In this document: piece by piece, positions 50,160 to 59,605 of the stretch | Numbering within the stretch: position 1 is the stretch's first letter | Layout of the letters: each line of letters begins with the position of its first letter | Source: Hoeflea sp. 108 | Lineage (GTDB): Bacteria > Pseudomonadota > Alphaproteobacteria > Rhizobiales > Rhizobiaceae | Direction of reading: 5' to 3' | DNA: 64,000 bases | Assembly (NCBI RefSeq): GCF_000372965.1 | Contig: NZ_KB890024.1 | Span: 1,738,839 to 1,802,838 of the forward strand | The notes under the pieces: model-generated | Database searches by the model: none | Told to the model about the DNA's origin: nothing | Seen by the model: the letters and a program-made list of their open reading frames with translations, nothing else | Translations under genes and position numbers: made by a program

Positions 50160-51494
50160 TCACCTGTTCACCGAGTAGCAGTCGACCTGTGGCTCGCTCG
50201 GCAGCACGCCCGAAACGCCGATGACGAAGCCCGGTGCGTCGAGCAGCGAGGCCCAGTGTTCGCTCTTCTGGTCGAGCTCGAGGCACAACCGGTCTCCGTC
50301 ATAGGGAATTTCGCGCGGTTGAGAGTGTAACGGCTTCAGCGGGATGCCGGGCAGGCGCGACTTCCAAAGGCCCTCGAACTCGCTGGCGGCGCCGACGGTC
50401 GCCTGGTTGACGAAGATCTTGCGCAGGGCGTCTTCCGAAAGCTCGGAGCCGACGCGGATGACGATGCGGCTGGAGACGAGCACCTTGGGATTGTCGATGC
50501 GCACTTTCCAGACATTGGTGGCGTGTCGCATCACCGGCAGAGCGCGCGACTTCGGCTCGACATAACGCAGGCTGAGGATGAGCGACCGCAGCGTATCCGC
50601 CAGAGCCAGGTAAGACGGTCCAGGCGCCATGTGATCGTAGGCCGGCAGCTCGGCCAGCCGCCGCGAGCTCGAGCCGAAGGTCGCCATCGAGCCAGCAAGG
50701 CCCGCCAGTTCCATGTAGAGATCGGCTGGATGGAAGATGTCCTGCGCCAGCATGTGGGCGAGGCGAGGGCGCGCGGCATTGGCGAGATGCAGCATCATCA
50801 GGTCCTCGACGCTGCGTCCGGGTCCGCCGAGCACCATTTTTGCATGCGCCTCAGCGATCTGGTCGAGGCCGGTGATCACCTCCAAAAGCAACTGCGCGTA
50901 CCAGGCGACTGCGCCCGTCGCGAGAGTGGGCGGCAGGAATGTCTCGTCGACGGCCACGCCGCCATCTGCACGGAGCCCCCTGATCTCGGTGATGGGCAAC
51001 GCCGTGTAGCCGCCGACGGCCTTGCCGGGAGCGAGCAGGATCGCCTGCGGGCGGGCGATCTCTATTTCCTCAGGATCGGCACCGCCCTGGACGGCGTCGC
51101 GGACGGTGACGATGCGGCCACGATAGCGGGCGCCGCTTGCCTCGACATGTGCCGGATCGAAGCCGACGCCGCCTGACGGTTCGAGCGGCAGCGCGACAAG
51201 GATCGCGCCTGCGCCCATTTCGGCAGTGATGGCGATCGGCTTCGGCGGGTCCATCGTGTCGGGGATGGAGAATGGCGTGCCGTCGGGAAAGATGCCCCGC
51301 GCCGAAGTGATCGCCACCTGTCCGGCTTCGAGCAGGGCAGGATCGAGCACCAGCGACCGGAAGCCGAAGGTCTGGAGCTGGCCGGCCTGCAGCGCACCGC
51401 GGACCGACGCTTCGAGGAAGCGGTCCTGTTGCTGGAAATGCTGCGTCCTCAGGAACAGCCCTTCGGACCAGAGCACTCTGTTTGCATCGGTCAT
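50160..51494 (-). CDS. tssK: T6SS baseplate protein TssK
   Basis: 444 aa from the ATG at 51494. VLWSEGLFLRTQHFQQQDRF at the N-terminus and YLALADTLRSLILSLRYVEP and LCLELDQKSEHW in the C-terminal half are characteristic of TssK (ImpJ/VasE family). It links the baseplate to the TssL/TssM membrane complex. Lies 5 nt upstream of tssL-2 and 40 nt downstream of tssJ. Confidence 0.95.
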   Translation of the reverse strand: MTDANRVLWSEGLFLRTQHFQQQDRFLEASVRGALQAGQLQTFGFRSLVLDPALLEAGQVAITSARGIFPDGTPFSIPDTMDPPKPIAITAEMGAGAILVALPLEPSGGVGFDPAHVEASGARYRGRIVTVRDAVQGGADPEEIEIARPQAILLAPGKAVGGYTALPITEIRGLRADGGVAVDETFLPPTLATGAVAWYAQLLLEVITGLDQIAEAHAKMVLGGPGRSVEDLMMLHLANAARPRLAHMLAQDIFHPADLYMELAGLAGSMATFGSSSRRLAELPAYDHMAPGPSYLALADTLRSLILSLRYVEPKSRALPVMRHATNVWKVRIDNPKVLVSSRIVIRVGSELSEDALRKIFVNQATVGAASEFEGLWKSRLPGIPLKPLHSQPREIPYDGDRLCLELDQKSEHWASLLDAPGFVIGVSGVLPSEPQVDCYSVNR

Positions 51495-51534
51495 GCGCCA
51501 CCCACTGCGTCGAACAGGTTTCCACGCGGCCCGG

Positions 51535-51987
51535 TCAGGCCGAGATGCCTCCACTGCCCAGTTTCACCGAGACGGTCATCGTCGACCCGGGCGAGACCGA
51601 CTTCGTCGTCCGCCAGTTGCGGCCACCGGGCTCGCGGATGAGCGCGACGAAGCCGAGTGCGGTCGCCTCCGGTTCCACCGTGATTGTCTTGGAAGCGCCC
51701 TTGCCGGGAGCGACCGCGATCTGATCCATGCCGATCAGATCGCCGCCAAGGGCAGCGGCGGCGCCGCCCTGCAGGGCGAAGTAGTCGGCCGAGTTGAACT
51801 TGCCGGTGTCCTTGAGGCGCATGACCAGCACGGTGACGGGACGGTCGGAGCCGTCGGGGCCGGGGTTCATGCCGGCCTGCCCGCTCATGTTGACCGTGAC
51901 CGTGGAGGGTTTCGGCGGTCCGCTCTGGCAGGCGGCAAGCAACCCTGTCGCGCCGAGGGCAAGGATGAAGTCGCGCCGGTCGATCAT
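51535..51987 (-). CDS. tssJ: T6SS outer-membrane lipoprotein TssJ
   Basis: 150 aa. MIDRRDFILALGATGLLAAC is a lipoprotein signal with lipobox LLAAC (Cys at 20) and a twin-Arg-like RRDF start. The mature part has the TssJ beta-sandwich pattern (VNMSGQAGMNPGPDGSDRPVTVLVMRL, DYFAL). It is anchored in the outer membrane and binds the periplasmic end of TssM. It is the only TssJ in the window although there are two TssM. Confidence 0.92.
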   Translation of the reverse strand: MIDRRDFILALGATGLLAACQSGPPKPSTVTVNMSGQAGMNPGPDGSDRPVTVLVMRLKDTGKFNSADYFALQGGAAAALGGDLIGMDQIAVAPGKGASKTITVEPEATALGFVALIREPGGRNWRTTKSVSPGSTMTVSVKLGSGGISA

Positions 51988-51990
51988 GCG

Positions 51991-53433
51991 TCACTCCTCT
52001 TCATAGGCGTTGCGGAAATCGGCGCCGATCTCGCCCATGAAGCGCGTCTCGGCGCTTTGGGCGATCTCACGGTGGCGTTTCTTGTAGATGTCCCAGAGCT
52101 TGGCGCTGCGGCCGCCGGCGAGCAGCGTCTCGAACGAGGAACTCGATTTGAGCTCGGCTTCGAGCGTCACGGGATCGAAGCGGTCGATCATACGGCGCAG
52201 CGCGCCCTGAAGGCCGCGCCAGGCGCGGATATGGTGATGGGCAAGGTCGCGCACAGCGTCCTTGATCGCCGGCTCGCCGGCCAGGAAACCCGGGCTGCGC
52301 TCGGCCATGATGGTCGCCAGCACGTCATCGACGGTGGGCAGGAATTTGAGCGGATTGACCTCGGATGAGCCGACGACCGTCTGCTCGATGCGGGCGTTGC
52401 CCTTTTCCTCGGCCCGTTTGCGCAGGAGCTGCATCAGACCATCCATCATCAGCCGGTACTCGCGGCCGAACTTCTCCATCTCGGCAACGGGGTCGCGGCC
52501 TGGTGCCAATACCTCGTCGAGGCCCATGCCGCGCAGGAATGCGGCGCGTAGGGCGTCGTTCGACGGTGCCGGCTGGCGAGGAGCCGGAGCATGCTTGGGC
52601 TCAGCTTGCCGGGGTGGTGATGGAGGAGACGGGGTTTCGGCGTGGCGGACAGGACGTTCCCACGGACGCGGGCGTCTCTCGCCGGCCGGCTCCGGATTGA
52701 TGGCTGGTGGAGGTGGAGGTGGTGGTGCCGCAGCGGGTTCGTTGTCGAAGGAAAAATCCTGTCGAGGCGGCGCTACGGGCGCCTGCCTGACGGGCGCGGA
52801 TGGCTCGAGGCCGAACGGGTCGTTGAACGCCGCCGTTGCCATTGTCTCGGGCTCGTCGGCGCTGGACGGCGTGGGCGTCGCGACCGGGTCGAGGCTGAAG
52901 GGATCGTCGAAGGCTGGCGAACTCTGCCGTGCCGCTTCGTCGCTGCGTTCATAGGCGCGGAACGCTCCCGATGCGGGTTGCTCGAAGGGGCTGGGCAGGT
53001 CGGCAGGGCGCGGGCGCTGCGGTTCTTCCTCCGACTTCGTTGCGAAGAAGTCGTCGCTGCCGAGACTGACCGGAGCGCGCGACTGGGCCGGTTGCGGTGC
53101 CGCTGCGACAACAGGACTTTGCGGCAGCTCGACGCCCACCACATAGTCGCCGAGCCTCAGGCGCATGCCGTTGCGCAGTTCGGCGGAATTGCCCGAACCG
53201 AGCGGACTGCCGGCACCGTCGATGAACAGGCCGCTGCTTGATGTATCGGTGATGGTGTAGCCATCCGGGCCCGAGCTGATCCGGCAATGGGCGCGCGAGA
53301 TGAACATGTCAGGATCGTCGATCTGCCAGTCCGCCTCGGGGCTGCGACCGATCACCATTTCGCCCGTGTCGAGCCGGGCTTGGCGCACAGCCTGTGCGCG
53401 TGGTCCCTGCTCAAGCGTGAGGAGCAAGCTCAT
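51991..53433 (-). CDS. tagH: T6SS FHA-domain protein TagH, copy 2
   Basis: 480 aa. FHA domain at about 20-100 (MVIGRSPEADWQIDDPDMFI, SRAHCRISSG, SSGLFIDGAGSPLG), then a long Pro/Ala-rich linker (about 110-290, including an eight-Pro run), then the TagH C-terminal domain (NPLKFLPTVDDVLATIMAER, GFLAGEPAIKDAVRDLAHHH). A phosphothreonine reader in post-translational T6SS control. Its stop is 3 nt from the tssJ start, and its start overlaps the tssG stop. Confidence 0.92.
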   Translation of the reverse strand: MSLLLTLEQGPRAQAVRQARLDTGEMVIGRSPEADWQIDDPDMFISRAHCRISSGPDGYTITDTSSSGLFIDGAGSPLGSGNSAELRNGMRLRLGDYVVGVELPQSPVVAAAPQPAQSRAPVSLGSDDFFATKSEEEPQRPRPADLPSPFEQPASGAFRAYERSDEAARQSSPAFDDPFSLDPVATPTPSSADEPETMATAAFNDPFGLEPSAPVRQAPVAPPRQDFSFDNEPAAAPPPPPPPAINPEPAGERRPRPWERPVRHAETPSPPSPPRQAEPKHAPAPRQPAPSNDALRAAFLRGMGLDEVLAPGRDPVAEMEKFGREYRLMMDGLMQLLRKRAEEKGNARIEQTVVGSSEVNPLKFLPTVDDVLATIMAERSPGFLAGEPAIKDAVRDLAHHHIRAWRGLQGALRRMIDRFDPVTLEAELKSSSSFETLLAGGRSAKLWDIYKKRHREIAQSAETRFMGEIGADFRNAYEEE

Positions 53434-54488
53434 GTCCCGACCCCCGCCAGTTCGGGACGCCAGCCGACAACGGTCCGCAGGCGCATATCCTCAGCATCGC
53501 CCCTTTCCGAAGGAGGCGCAAGCCACGCGGTCCGACCGAGCCTGGCTGAGCCGATGCGCGCTGTGGGCACGTCCTGTCGGGCCAGCACGAGCCTGAGATC
53601 GACGTCGAGGCTTTCGCCGATCAGGTCGCGAACTGTGTGTTTCAGCAAGGCCAGCTTTTTGCTGCCGGGCAGGAAGGTGAGGTAGGTCTCGAGATCGAGT
53701 GGGCCGAGGCGCAGCTCTATCCGGCTCTGGCGACTGAATGTTCGTGGTCCGATCGCCGCGCCGTTTCCAAGGCTCGCATAGGCTTGGCCGAGGCGGGACT
53801 GCAGGGCTGCCGGAACGGCCAGCCACGCCGCCACGAACTCCTTGAGGCGAACCGGCACCTTGAAAGCCTCGGCGACGAACAGGGTCAGGCGCTCGGGCCC
53901 GTCGACCTGGCTGGCGAGTGCCGCGGCCTGGCGCAGCTTGACCGTGTCCATGCCGGGGTTGTCGGAACCGGCCGTTCCCGGAAGGCCGATGCCGGCCATG
54001 GCACTGAGCATCGAGACAACCCGCCCGCCGGCGGAGCGCTCGACCTGCACGCCGGGATGAGCGTCGGCCCAGGCGCGGTAGAACAGCGCGATCAGCCGGT
54101 GCTGCAGGATGTTGACGAAATCGACGAAGGTGGTGTCGCTGGTCTCGTGTGCATCCGCGCCGGCGAACCATCGCTGCGACAGCCGGTCAAGCACCCAGCG
54201 GGTGATGTGCAGCGGCAGCGGTCCCTCAGGCCCCAGCAGACCAATATTGGCAATGGTCACACGCGCCGGAGTACGCTCCGACGCGGCTTGGAAAGTGACG
54301 ATGTCCTGCGTGGCAAAGCCGAGGCGGATGTGCTGGCCGAGTCTTGCCGGTTCCCGCTCCGGTCGCCCGGAATGACCGAACAACAACTTTTCCTGCCTCT
54401 CAAGCCGGCGCAGCAGCTCGAAGAAGTCGTAGGCCTCGGAGACCGGGGCCTCTAGATCAGGAAGCGGTTGCCGGGCGTCATCGGCCAT
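53430..54488 (-). CDS. tssG: T6SS baseplate protein TssG
   Basis: 352 aa. YDFFELLRRLERQEK, FGHSGRPEREPARLGQHIRLGF and LGPEGPLPLHITRWVLDRL are hallmark regions of TssG (ImpH/VasB). Together with TssF and TssE it builds the baseplate wedge. Overlaps the 3' end of tssF by 37 nt. Confidence 0.95.
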   Translation of the reverse strand: MADDARQPLPDLEAPVSEAYDFFELLRRLERQEKLLFGHSGRPEREPARLGQHIRLGFATQDIVTFQAASERTPARVTIANIGLLGPEGPLPLHITRWVLDRLSQRWFAGADAHETSDTTFVDFVNILQHRLIALFYRAWADAHPGVQVERSAGGRVVSMLSAMAGIGLPGTAGSDNPGMDTVKLRQAAALASQVDGPERLTLFVAEAFKVPVRLKEFVAAWLAVPAALQSRLGQAYASLGNGAAIGPRTFSRQSRIELRLGPLDLETYLTFLPGSKKLALLKHTVRDLIGESLDVDLRLVLARQDVPTARIGSARLGRTAWLAPPSERGDAEDMRLRTVVGWRPELAGVGT

Positions 54489-56326
54489 GGCACCTCCTCC
54501 TGTCTCTGAAGCAGGCGCGTGCGCGTGCGAACGAAGCCGTTGATGCCCGAGTGGCGGGCAAAGAGCCGGGACAAAAGCGCGCTCAACAGGAGGCTGCTCT
54601 GGCCCGACAGGACTGATTGGTCAATGTGAAGCAGGACTTCGATGCCCCGGCCGAAGCACATCGGCCCGGGGATCGACAGGCGTTCGACGACCGGGCGCGA
54701 TTCCACCCTGACGATCGAGCGGACATGCCGCGCCAGGCCGGGGTCGCCGCGGTCGGCGTAGAGGTCCAGCAGCGCATGCAGCGGGTCCGAGCCCCGGCCT
54801 TCCTGGGCGAGGCTGAGGAAGTTCAGCGACAGCTGCGCCACGAGCCGCCAGGCGAGGTCGTCGGCACGGGACTCGCCGTCGGCGCCGGCCGGAAGTGTGG
54901 CCGGAATGGACGGCTGCGGCGTCCTGAGCGCACCCAGCAGCCTGATAGATTCGACCGGATCGCCGCTTTCCAGCGTCAGCGACGGCGTGTCATCGAGAAT
55001 AGGCAGGTCGCGGTTGGTGCAGAGCGCGGTGACCTCGATGCGGCGAAGCGGGCGCGCAACTTCGCTGTCGGCGGGGCGGGAAACGGCGATGAAGACGTCG
55101 TCGCCGGGATAGGAGGTGCGGGTGATGCCTTCGCGCCGCTCGTCCTCGGTGGCGCGGCGCGGTCGCCGCTCGGTCGAATAGACCCAACCGTTGCCGCGGT
55201 TCTGGCCGAGGCTGAAGAGTGCCGGTATCTCGGCGTCAGGCCCGTCGGCCTCGGCATCCTCGACCTTTGTCACGCGAAAGATCTCGAAGTCGCGCGGACG
55301 GGTACGGTCGGCATAGAGCACCTGCCGGGTGCGCCTGTTGTCGAGCTCGATGACATTGCATTCGCGCTCGAACAGGTTGACCAGCGGCGTGGCGAACAGC
55401 TCCAAATCGGTGGGAGATAGGTCCGCCAATTCCAGCACCGGACGGCGCAGCAGGAAGATGATCTCAAGTCCGGTCTCGCAGCTTTTCACCACCGGTCGGA
55501 GCCCCTGGATACGGGCATAGTGGAAGCGTTCCGGCATGATGAAGTATTCGCGCAGCAGCCTGTAGCCTTCGAAGGTTGGGCGGGTACGCGGGAGCAGCGC
55601 TTCGGCATCGCTGATGCCGGCCATCTCGGGCAGCGGCAGCGGTGAAAGCCGCCCACCTTTGCCCTCCGGTCGGGCGGCCATGCCCGAGCAGACACCGAAG
55701 ATGGTGTCGAACAGGACCGGCGCCTTGGTGCGGCCGGCGAAGTGCAAATCGAGCCGGTCAAGCGCGAGGTCGGACAGTTTCCCCTTGCCTGTGCGGGTCA
55801 GCGTGATCCGGAACGCCGCTTCGGCCGTCACGCCCGCAGGCGGGGTCATGCCGGCCGTGGCCAGCGCGCTCCGGTCCTGGAAATAGCCGACCGAAGCGAT
55901 TTCAACAGGCCACAGGGTCACGTCCTGGACCGTCGTGAAGGTGAGGCGCGTGGGCAGGCCGGGCTGCAGGCTGGACACCATCCGCGTGCCCCTGGCGACC
56001 ACGTGGCCCGTATTCATGGTCTGCACCTGTTGACCCGGCTTCAGTACCGCCATGGTGGTCGCGGGCGCGGGTGTCAGCAGGTCGGGATAAAGCACTTCGA
56101 GAATGCTGCGTGCGAAGCGCGAGCGCTCGGCGTCCACCTTCAGCCGCGTGCGTGCGGCAAGATAGGCGACGCCATCGAGCAGCCGCTCGACATAGGGATC
56201 GGGGCAGGGGACGGTATCGAGCGACAGGTTGCGGGCAACGGCCGGGTGCATGTCGGCGAATTCGGCCGCAAGGCTGCGTATATGGGTCAGTTCCTCCTCG
56301 TAATACTCCAGGAAGACCCGGTCCAT
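54452..56326 (-). CDS. tssF: T6SS baseplate protein TssF
   Basis: 624 aa. MDRVFLEYYEEELTHIRSLAAEFADMHPAVARNLSL and CPDPYVERLLDGVAYLAARTRLKVD are the classical TssF (ImpG/VasA) start. The C-terminal half has LCTNRDLPIL and FGRGIEVLLHIDQ. It is the large wedge component that pairs with TssG. Confidence 0.96.
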   Translation of the reverse strand: MDRVFLEYYEEELTHIRSLAAEFADMHPAVARNLSLDTVPCPDPYVERLLDGVAYLAARTRLKVDAERSRFARSILEVLYPDLLTPAPATTMAVLKPGQQVQTMNTGHVVARGTRMVSSLQPGLPTRLTFTTVQDVTLWPVEIASVGYFQDRSALATAGMTPPAGVTAEAAFRITLTRTGKGKLSDLALDRLDLHFAGRTKAPVLFDTIFGVCSGMAARPEGKGGRLSPLPLPEMAGISDAEALLPRTRPTFEGYRLLREYFIMPERFHYARIQGLRPVVKSCETGLEIIFLLRRPVLELADLSPTDLELFATPLVNLFERECNVIELDNRRTRQVLYADRTRPRDFEIFRVTKVEDAEADGPDAEIPALFSLGQNRGNGWVYSTERRPRRATEDERREGITRTSYPGDDVFIAVSRPADSEVARPLRRIEVTALCTNRDLPILDDTPSLTLESGDPVESIRLLGALRTPQPSIPATLPAGADGESRADDLAWRLVAQLSLNFLSLAQEGRGSDPLHALLDLYADRGDPGLARHVRSIVRVESRPVVERLSIPGPMCFGRGIEVLLHIDQSVLSGQSSLLLSALLSRLFARHSGINGFVRTRTRLLQRQEEVPWPMTPGNRFLI

Positions 56327-56328
56327 TC

Positions 56329-57081
56329 TCAGCTTTCCTTCAGGTCGGTGCGGGCGACGCCATTGTCGAGATTGATGGTCGTGCGCAGCCGCAACCTTTC
56401 AGGCGTGGGCGTCATGATCAGCACGCCATCGATCTCGATCTTCAGGCCGGTCTTGTCGCCGAGATTGACCGTCACCTTGGTGGCGCTCTCTTTCAGGCGA
56501 GGCTCGAAGGTGGCGAGTACGGCGCGGATTTCGCGGGCCAGCATGTCCCGGTCGAAGTCGCGCGACGAGCGGCCCGAAAACGAGGGCACGCCATAGTTGA
56601 CGACGCTGCGCCGCACCTCCGGGAAATCGTCGAGCGCGGGCGGGCCGGCGGAGGCATGCTCCAATTCGAGATCGGACAGCAGCGGCGAGGACTCGAAGCG
56701 CTCGGTGTTGAAAAGCGCCTCGATGTCGCGCCGTACGGCTTCGCGCAGCACGCGAGCCGACACCACGACACCGCGGCTCTCGAGTTCGGTGCGGCGCATG
56801 TTCTGGTCGACGAGGCGATTGAGCCGGCTCTTCTGCTCAGTGCTCAGCTCGGGGTCGGCATCGATCGCACGCCGGCCGCCGCTCACGAGCGCGTCCAGAC
56901 GCTCCGCTCCCAATTCATCCTGAAGCGCCCGTTGCAGCTCGCCTATCTCGGAGGCGAGCCCGGGTACATCGTTGACCAGACGGTCCCACAGGGAAGGCTG
57001 GACCGCCTCGCGCTTGGCTCGCGGGCTGCCCGCAGCCGTGGCACTGCGCCGAACATGAGGCTCACTTGCCGATGTGGACAT
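56329..57081 (-). CDS. tssE: T6SS baseplate protein TssE (gp25-like), with internal extension
   Basis: 250 aa from the ATG at 57081, which overlaps the hcp 3' end by 20 nt; an ATG at 57096 is an alternative. PSLWDRLVND near residue 29 and LREAVRRDIEALFNTERFE...SVVNYGVPSFSGRSS are the TssE/GPW_gp25 core. The typical protein is about 140-180 aa. Here roughly 80 extra residues (about 40-120, helical and charged) separate the two conserved segments. It completes the baseplate wedge. Confidence 0.92.
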   Translation of the reverse strand: MSTSASEPHVRRSATAAGSPRAKREAVQPSLWDRLVNDVPGLASEIGELQRALQDELGAERLDALVSGGRRAIDADPELSTEQKSRLNRLVDQNMRRTELESRGVVVSARVLREAVRRDIEALFNTERFESSPLLSDLELEHASAGPPALDDFPEVRRSVVNYGVPSFSGRSSRDFDRDMLAREIRAVLATFEPRLKESATKVTVNLGDKTGLKIEIDGVLIMTPTPERLRLRTTINLDNGVARTDLKES

Positions 57082-57526
57082 CCATTTCCACCTCATGCTT
57101 ATCGTCGTAATTGAACTTGATGGTTTTGTAGGCGAACGCCACTCTGTCCTCGATGACGTCCGGTTCGTCCTCGCTCGGATGCATGTGATAGGTCACCACG
57201 GACGCATCGCTCAGCGTTACCACAAGATAGTCGCTCGTCTCGCCTTCGATCGTGCGCCGACAGGAGAACACCACCTCGTCCATAAGGGTGTTTTCGAACA
57301 GCGCCTTCTGCAGGTAGGGCGAGGCCATGTCGTAATGCTTGGTGAACTCGATCATGCCCAACGCCACCCGGCCGCGCCGCGACAGCGAGTTTGGATCGTG
57401 TGGCGCAACCATGGTGTAATCGACGCCATAGACCTCGATCTCTTCGTCGTGCCCGTCGCGCACGCTTGGGCCGGGTATGTCGGGAACCTTCAGAAATCCG
57501 TCTATCTTGGTTCTGGTATCAGGCAT
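57062..57526 (-). CDS. hcp: T6SS tube protein Hcp (TssD)
   Basis: 154 aa. Hcp family features: the N-terminus IDGFLKVPDIPGPS, FTKHYDMASPYLQKALFENT, and a C-terminus FAYKTIKFNYDDKHEVEMDV. It stacks as hexameric rings to make the inner tube. Here it lies between tssC and tssE. Confidence 0.95.
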   Translation of the reverse strand: MPDTRTKIDGFLKVPDIPGPSVRDGHDEEIEVYGVDYTMVAPHDPNSLSRRGRVALGMIEFTKHYDMASPYLQKALFENTLMDEVVFSCRRTIEGETSDYLVVTLSDASVVTYHMHPSEDEPDVIEDRVAFAYKTIKFNYDDKHEVEMDVHIGK

Positions 57527-57553
57527 TTCGCTCTCCGTGGCTTAGGGACAAGA

Positions 57554-59056
57554 TCAGGATTTGACCGAAGGCAGCTCCGACACGAGACGAAGCGAGGCGT
57601 TGATTCCTTCCAGCTGGTAGTGCGGTCGCAGGTAGAAGCGGGCGTTGTAGTAACCAGGGCGGCCCTCGACGCTGTCCACCTGCACTTCTGCCGCGGCGAG
57701 CGGACGCTTCGCGCGCGCCTTGTCGTCGGCGAAAGCGGGATTGGCCAGCACATAGCGGTTGATCCACTCCGTCAGCCAGACCTGCATGTCGGAGCGTTCC
57801 TTGAACGAACCGATCTTGTCGCGCGCGATCGCCTTGAGATAGTGCGCGAAGCGTGAGACCGGGAACAGGTAGGGCAGGTTGGCGCTCAGCCGTTCGTTGG
57901 ACTGGGCGTCGGGATCGACCAGACGCCCGGCACGGGTTTCATCGTCCTGCAGCGAATGCGCACCGATGAAGGCGGCAACGTCGGTGTTCTTGCGATGCAG
58001 GATCGGCATCAGCCCGAGCTTGGCCAATTCCGCCTCGCGTCGGTCGTCGATCGCCACTTCCGTCGGGCATTTCATCGACACGGTGCCGTCGTCCGTGGGG
58101 AAGTTGTGGACGGGCAGGTTGATCACCGAACCGCCATTCTCGACGCCGCGGATCTGCGTGCCCCAGCCGAACAGCTTGTGGCTGCGATTGATGTTGACGC
58201 CCATCGGGAAGGCGGCGTTCATCCAGACATATTTGTGATGGTCGCCCTGCACCTCTTCCTCGAAGGCGAAACCCTTAACCGGCACGGTCTCGGCGCCATA
58301 GGGCAGGCGAGCCAGCACGCGCGGCATGGCAAGCCCGATGTAGCGGGCGTCCTCGCTTTCGCGCAGCGACTGCCATGACGCATAGGCCGGGTTGGAGACG
58401 ATCTGCTGCAGGTCCTGCGGGTTGGGCAGCTCCTGCCAGCTGTCCATGCGAAACAGCCGTGGCGAGGCAGCGGCGATGAAGGGCGTATGCGCCGAGGCGC
58501 AGATGCCCGAGATGTTGCGCAACAGGCTGACGTCGCGCGGATAGTTGGAGAATTCGTAGGCGCCGATGAGGCAGCCGAAGGGCTCGCCGCCAAACATCGA
58601 ATATTCGTCGGTGTAGACCTTCTTGAAGACGGGGCTCTGGTCCCACATCTGGCCCTCGAAATCCTCAAGCGTGTCGGCCAGCTGCTCCTTGGATATGTTC
58701 ATCACCCGGATCTTCAGCTTCTGGTCGGTCTCGGTATTGTTGACGAGGTACCAGAGGCCGCGCCAGGTGCCCTCCATTTCACGCACCTCGGGTGCATGCA
58801 GGATTTCGTTCACCTGCGTCGTCAGCACCTTGTCGATGCCGGCGATCAGCGACTTGATCGACTTGATGGCGTTGGAAGAGATCGTCGTTGTGTCGGAGCG
58901 CGACTTGGCGGCGAGCGCAAGGTTGCGGACGAGTTGCTGCAGCTTGTCGCTGTCGTCCTTCTTGACCTTGAAGTCCTTTTCGAGGAGTTCGCCAAACTCG
59001 CCGAGGTCGATGGCCTCGGCCTCGGCGACTGCAGTGGTTTTCTGTTGCTCGGCCAT
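57554..59056 (-). CDS. tssC: T6SS contractile sheath large subunit TssC
   Basis: 500 aa. EGTWRGLWYLVNNTETDQKLKIRVMN, GGEPFGCLIGAYEFSN, ASPRLF and LTEWINRYVLANPAFADDKARAKRPLAAAEV are strongly conserved TssC (VipB) regions. Length is typical. It forms the contractile sheath with TssB, encoded 3 nt upstream. Confidence 0.97.
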   Translation of the reverse strand: MAEQQKTTAVAEAEAIDLGEFGELLEKDFKVKKDDSDKLQQLVRNLALAAKSRSDTTTISSNAIKSIKSLIAGIDKVLTTQVNEILHAPEVREMEGTWRGLWYLVNNTETDQKLKIRVMNISKEQLADTLEDFEGQMWDQSPVFKKVYTDEYSMFGGEPFGCLIGAYEFSNYPRDVSLLRNISGICASAHTPFIAAASPRLFRMDSWQELPNPQDLQQIVSNPAYASWQSLRESEDARYIGLAMPRVLARLPYGAETVPVKGFAFEEEVQGDHHKYVWMNAAFPMGVNINRSHKLFGWGTQIRGVENGGSVINLPVHNFPTDDGTVSMKCPTEVAIDDRREAELAKLGLMPILHRKNTDVAAFIGAHSLQDDETRAGRLVDPDAQSNERLSANLPYLFPVSRFAHYLKAIARDKIGSFKERSDMQVWLTEWINRYVLANPAFADDKARAKRPLAAAEVQVDSVEGRPGYYNARFYLRPHYQLEGINASLRLVSELPSVKS

Positions 59057-59059
59057 GGC

Positions 59060-59599
59060 TCAGCCCTCCGCCTTGTCGTCGCCGGACAGGGCCTGGCCGG
59101 CGATCTGCCCGAGCAGCGGTTCGTTGTTCAGAAGTTGGGCGATGCGCTTTTCGGCATCGACGCGGCCGTCCATGAAGCCCAGGAGCTCGACGAGCTGGCG
59201 CCGCATCTTGAGGATCTCGGCCAGCTGCGGCACCTGCTCGGCAACCTTGTCAGGGGCGAAGTCGCCCATGCTGGAGAAGGTCAGGTCGACGGCGAGTTCT
59301 TCCTCGCCCTCCTTTCCCTCTGTTGTCGGCAGCGTGCTCTTGACCCGCGCCTTCACCCGCGGCCCCAGCGCTTCCATGAACTTGGGGAAGCGGTTGGCGT
59401 CGGTGTCGACGAAGCTGCGGTCCTGGATCGACTTTATCGCTTCCCGGGTCTGCGATGCACCTGAGAGATCGGCCATCACGCCCATGACGAAAGGCAGCTC
59501 GATGGTGGTCGGACTGCCGTAGGTCTCCACATCGTAGGCGATCTGCACGCGCGGTGCCCGATTGCGCTCGATGACCTTTGCTTTGCTTTCAGCTGGCAT
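59060..59599 (-). CDS. tssB: T6SS contractile sheath small subunit TssB
   Basis: 179 aa. RVQIAYDVETYGSPTTIELPFVMGVMADLSG, DRSFVDTDANRFPKFMEALGPRV and VDLTFSSMGDFAPDKVAEQVPQL are conserved in TssB (VipA). Forms the sheath with TssC. Confidence 0.97.
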   Translation of the reverse strand: MPAESKAKVIERNRAPRVQIAYDVETYGSPTTIELPFVMGVMADLSGASQTREAIKSIQDRSFVDTDANRFPKFMEALGPRVKARVKSTLPTTEGKEGEEELAVDLTFSSMGDFAPDKVAEQVPQLAEILKMRRQLVELLGFMDGRVDAEKRIAQLLNNEPLLGQIAGQALSGDDKAEG

Positions 59600-59605
59600 G
59601 CCTGC

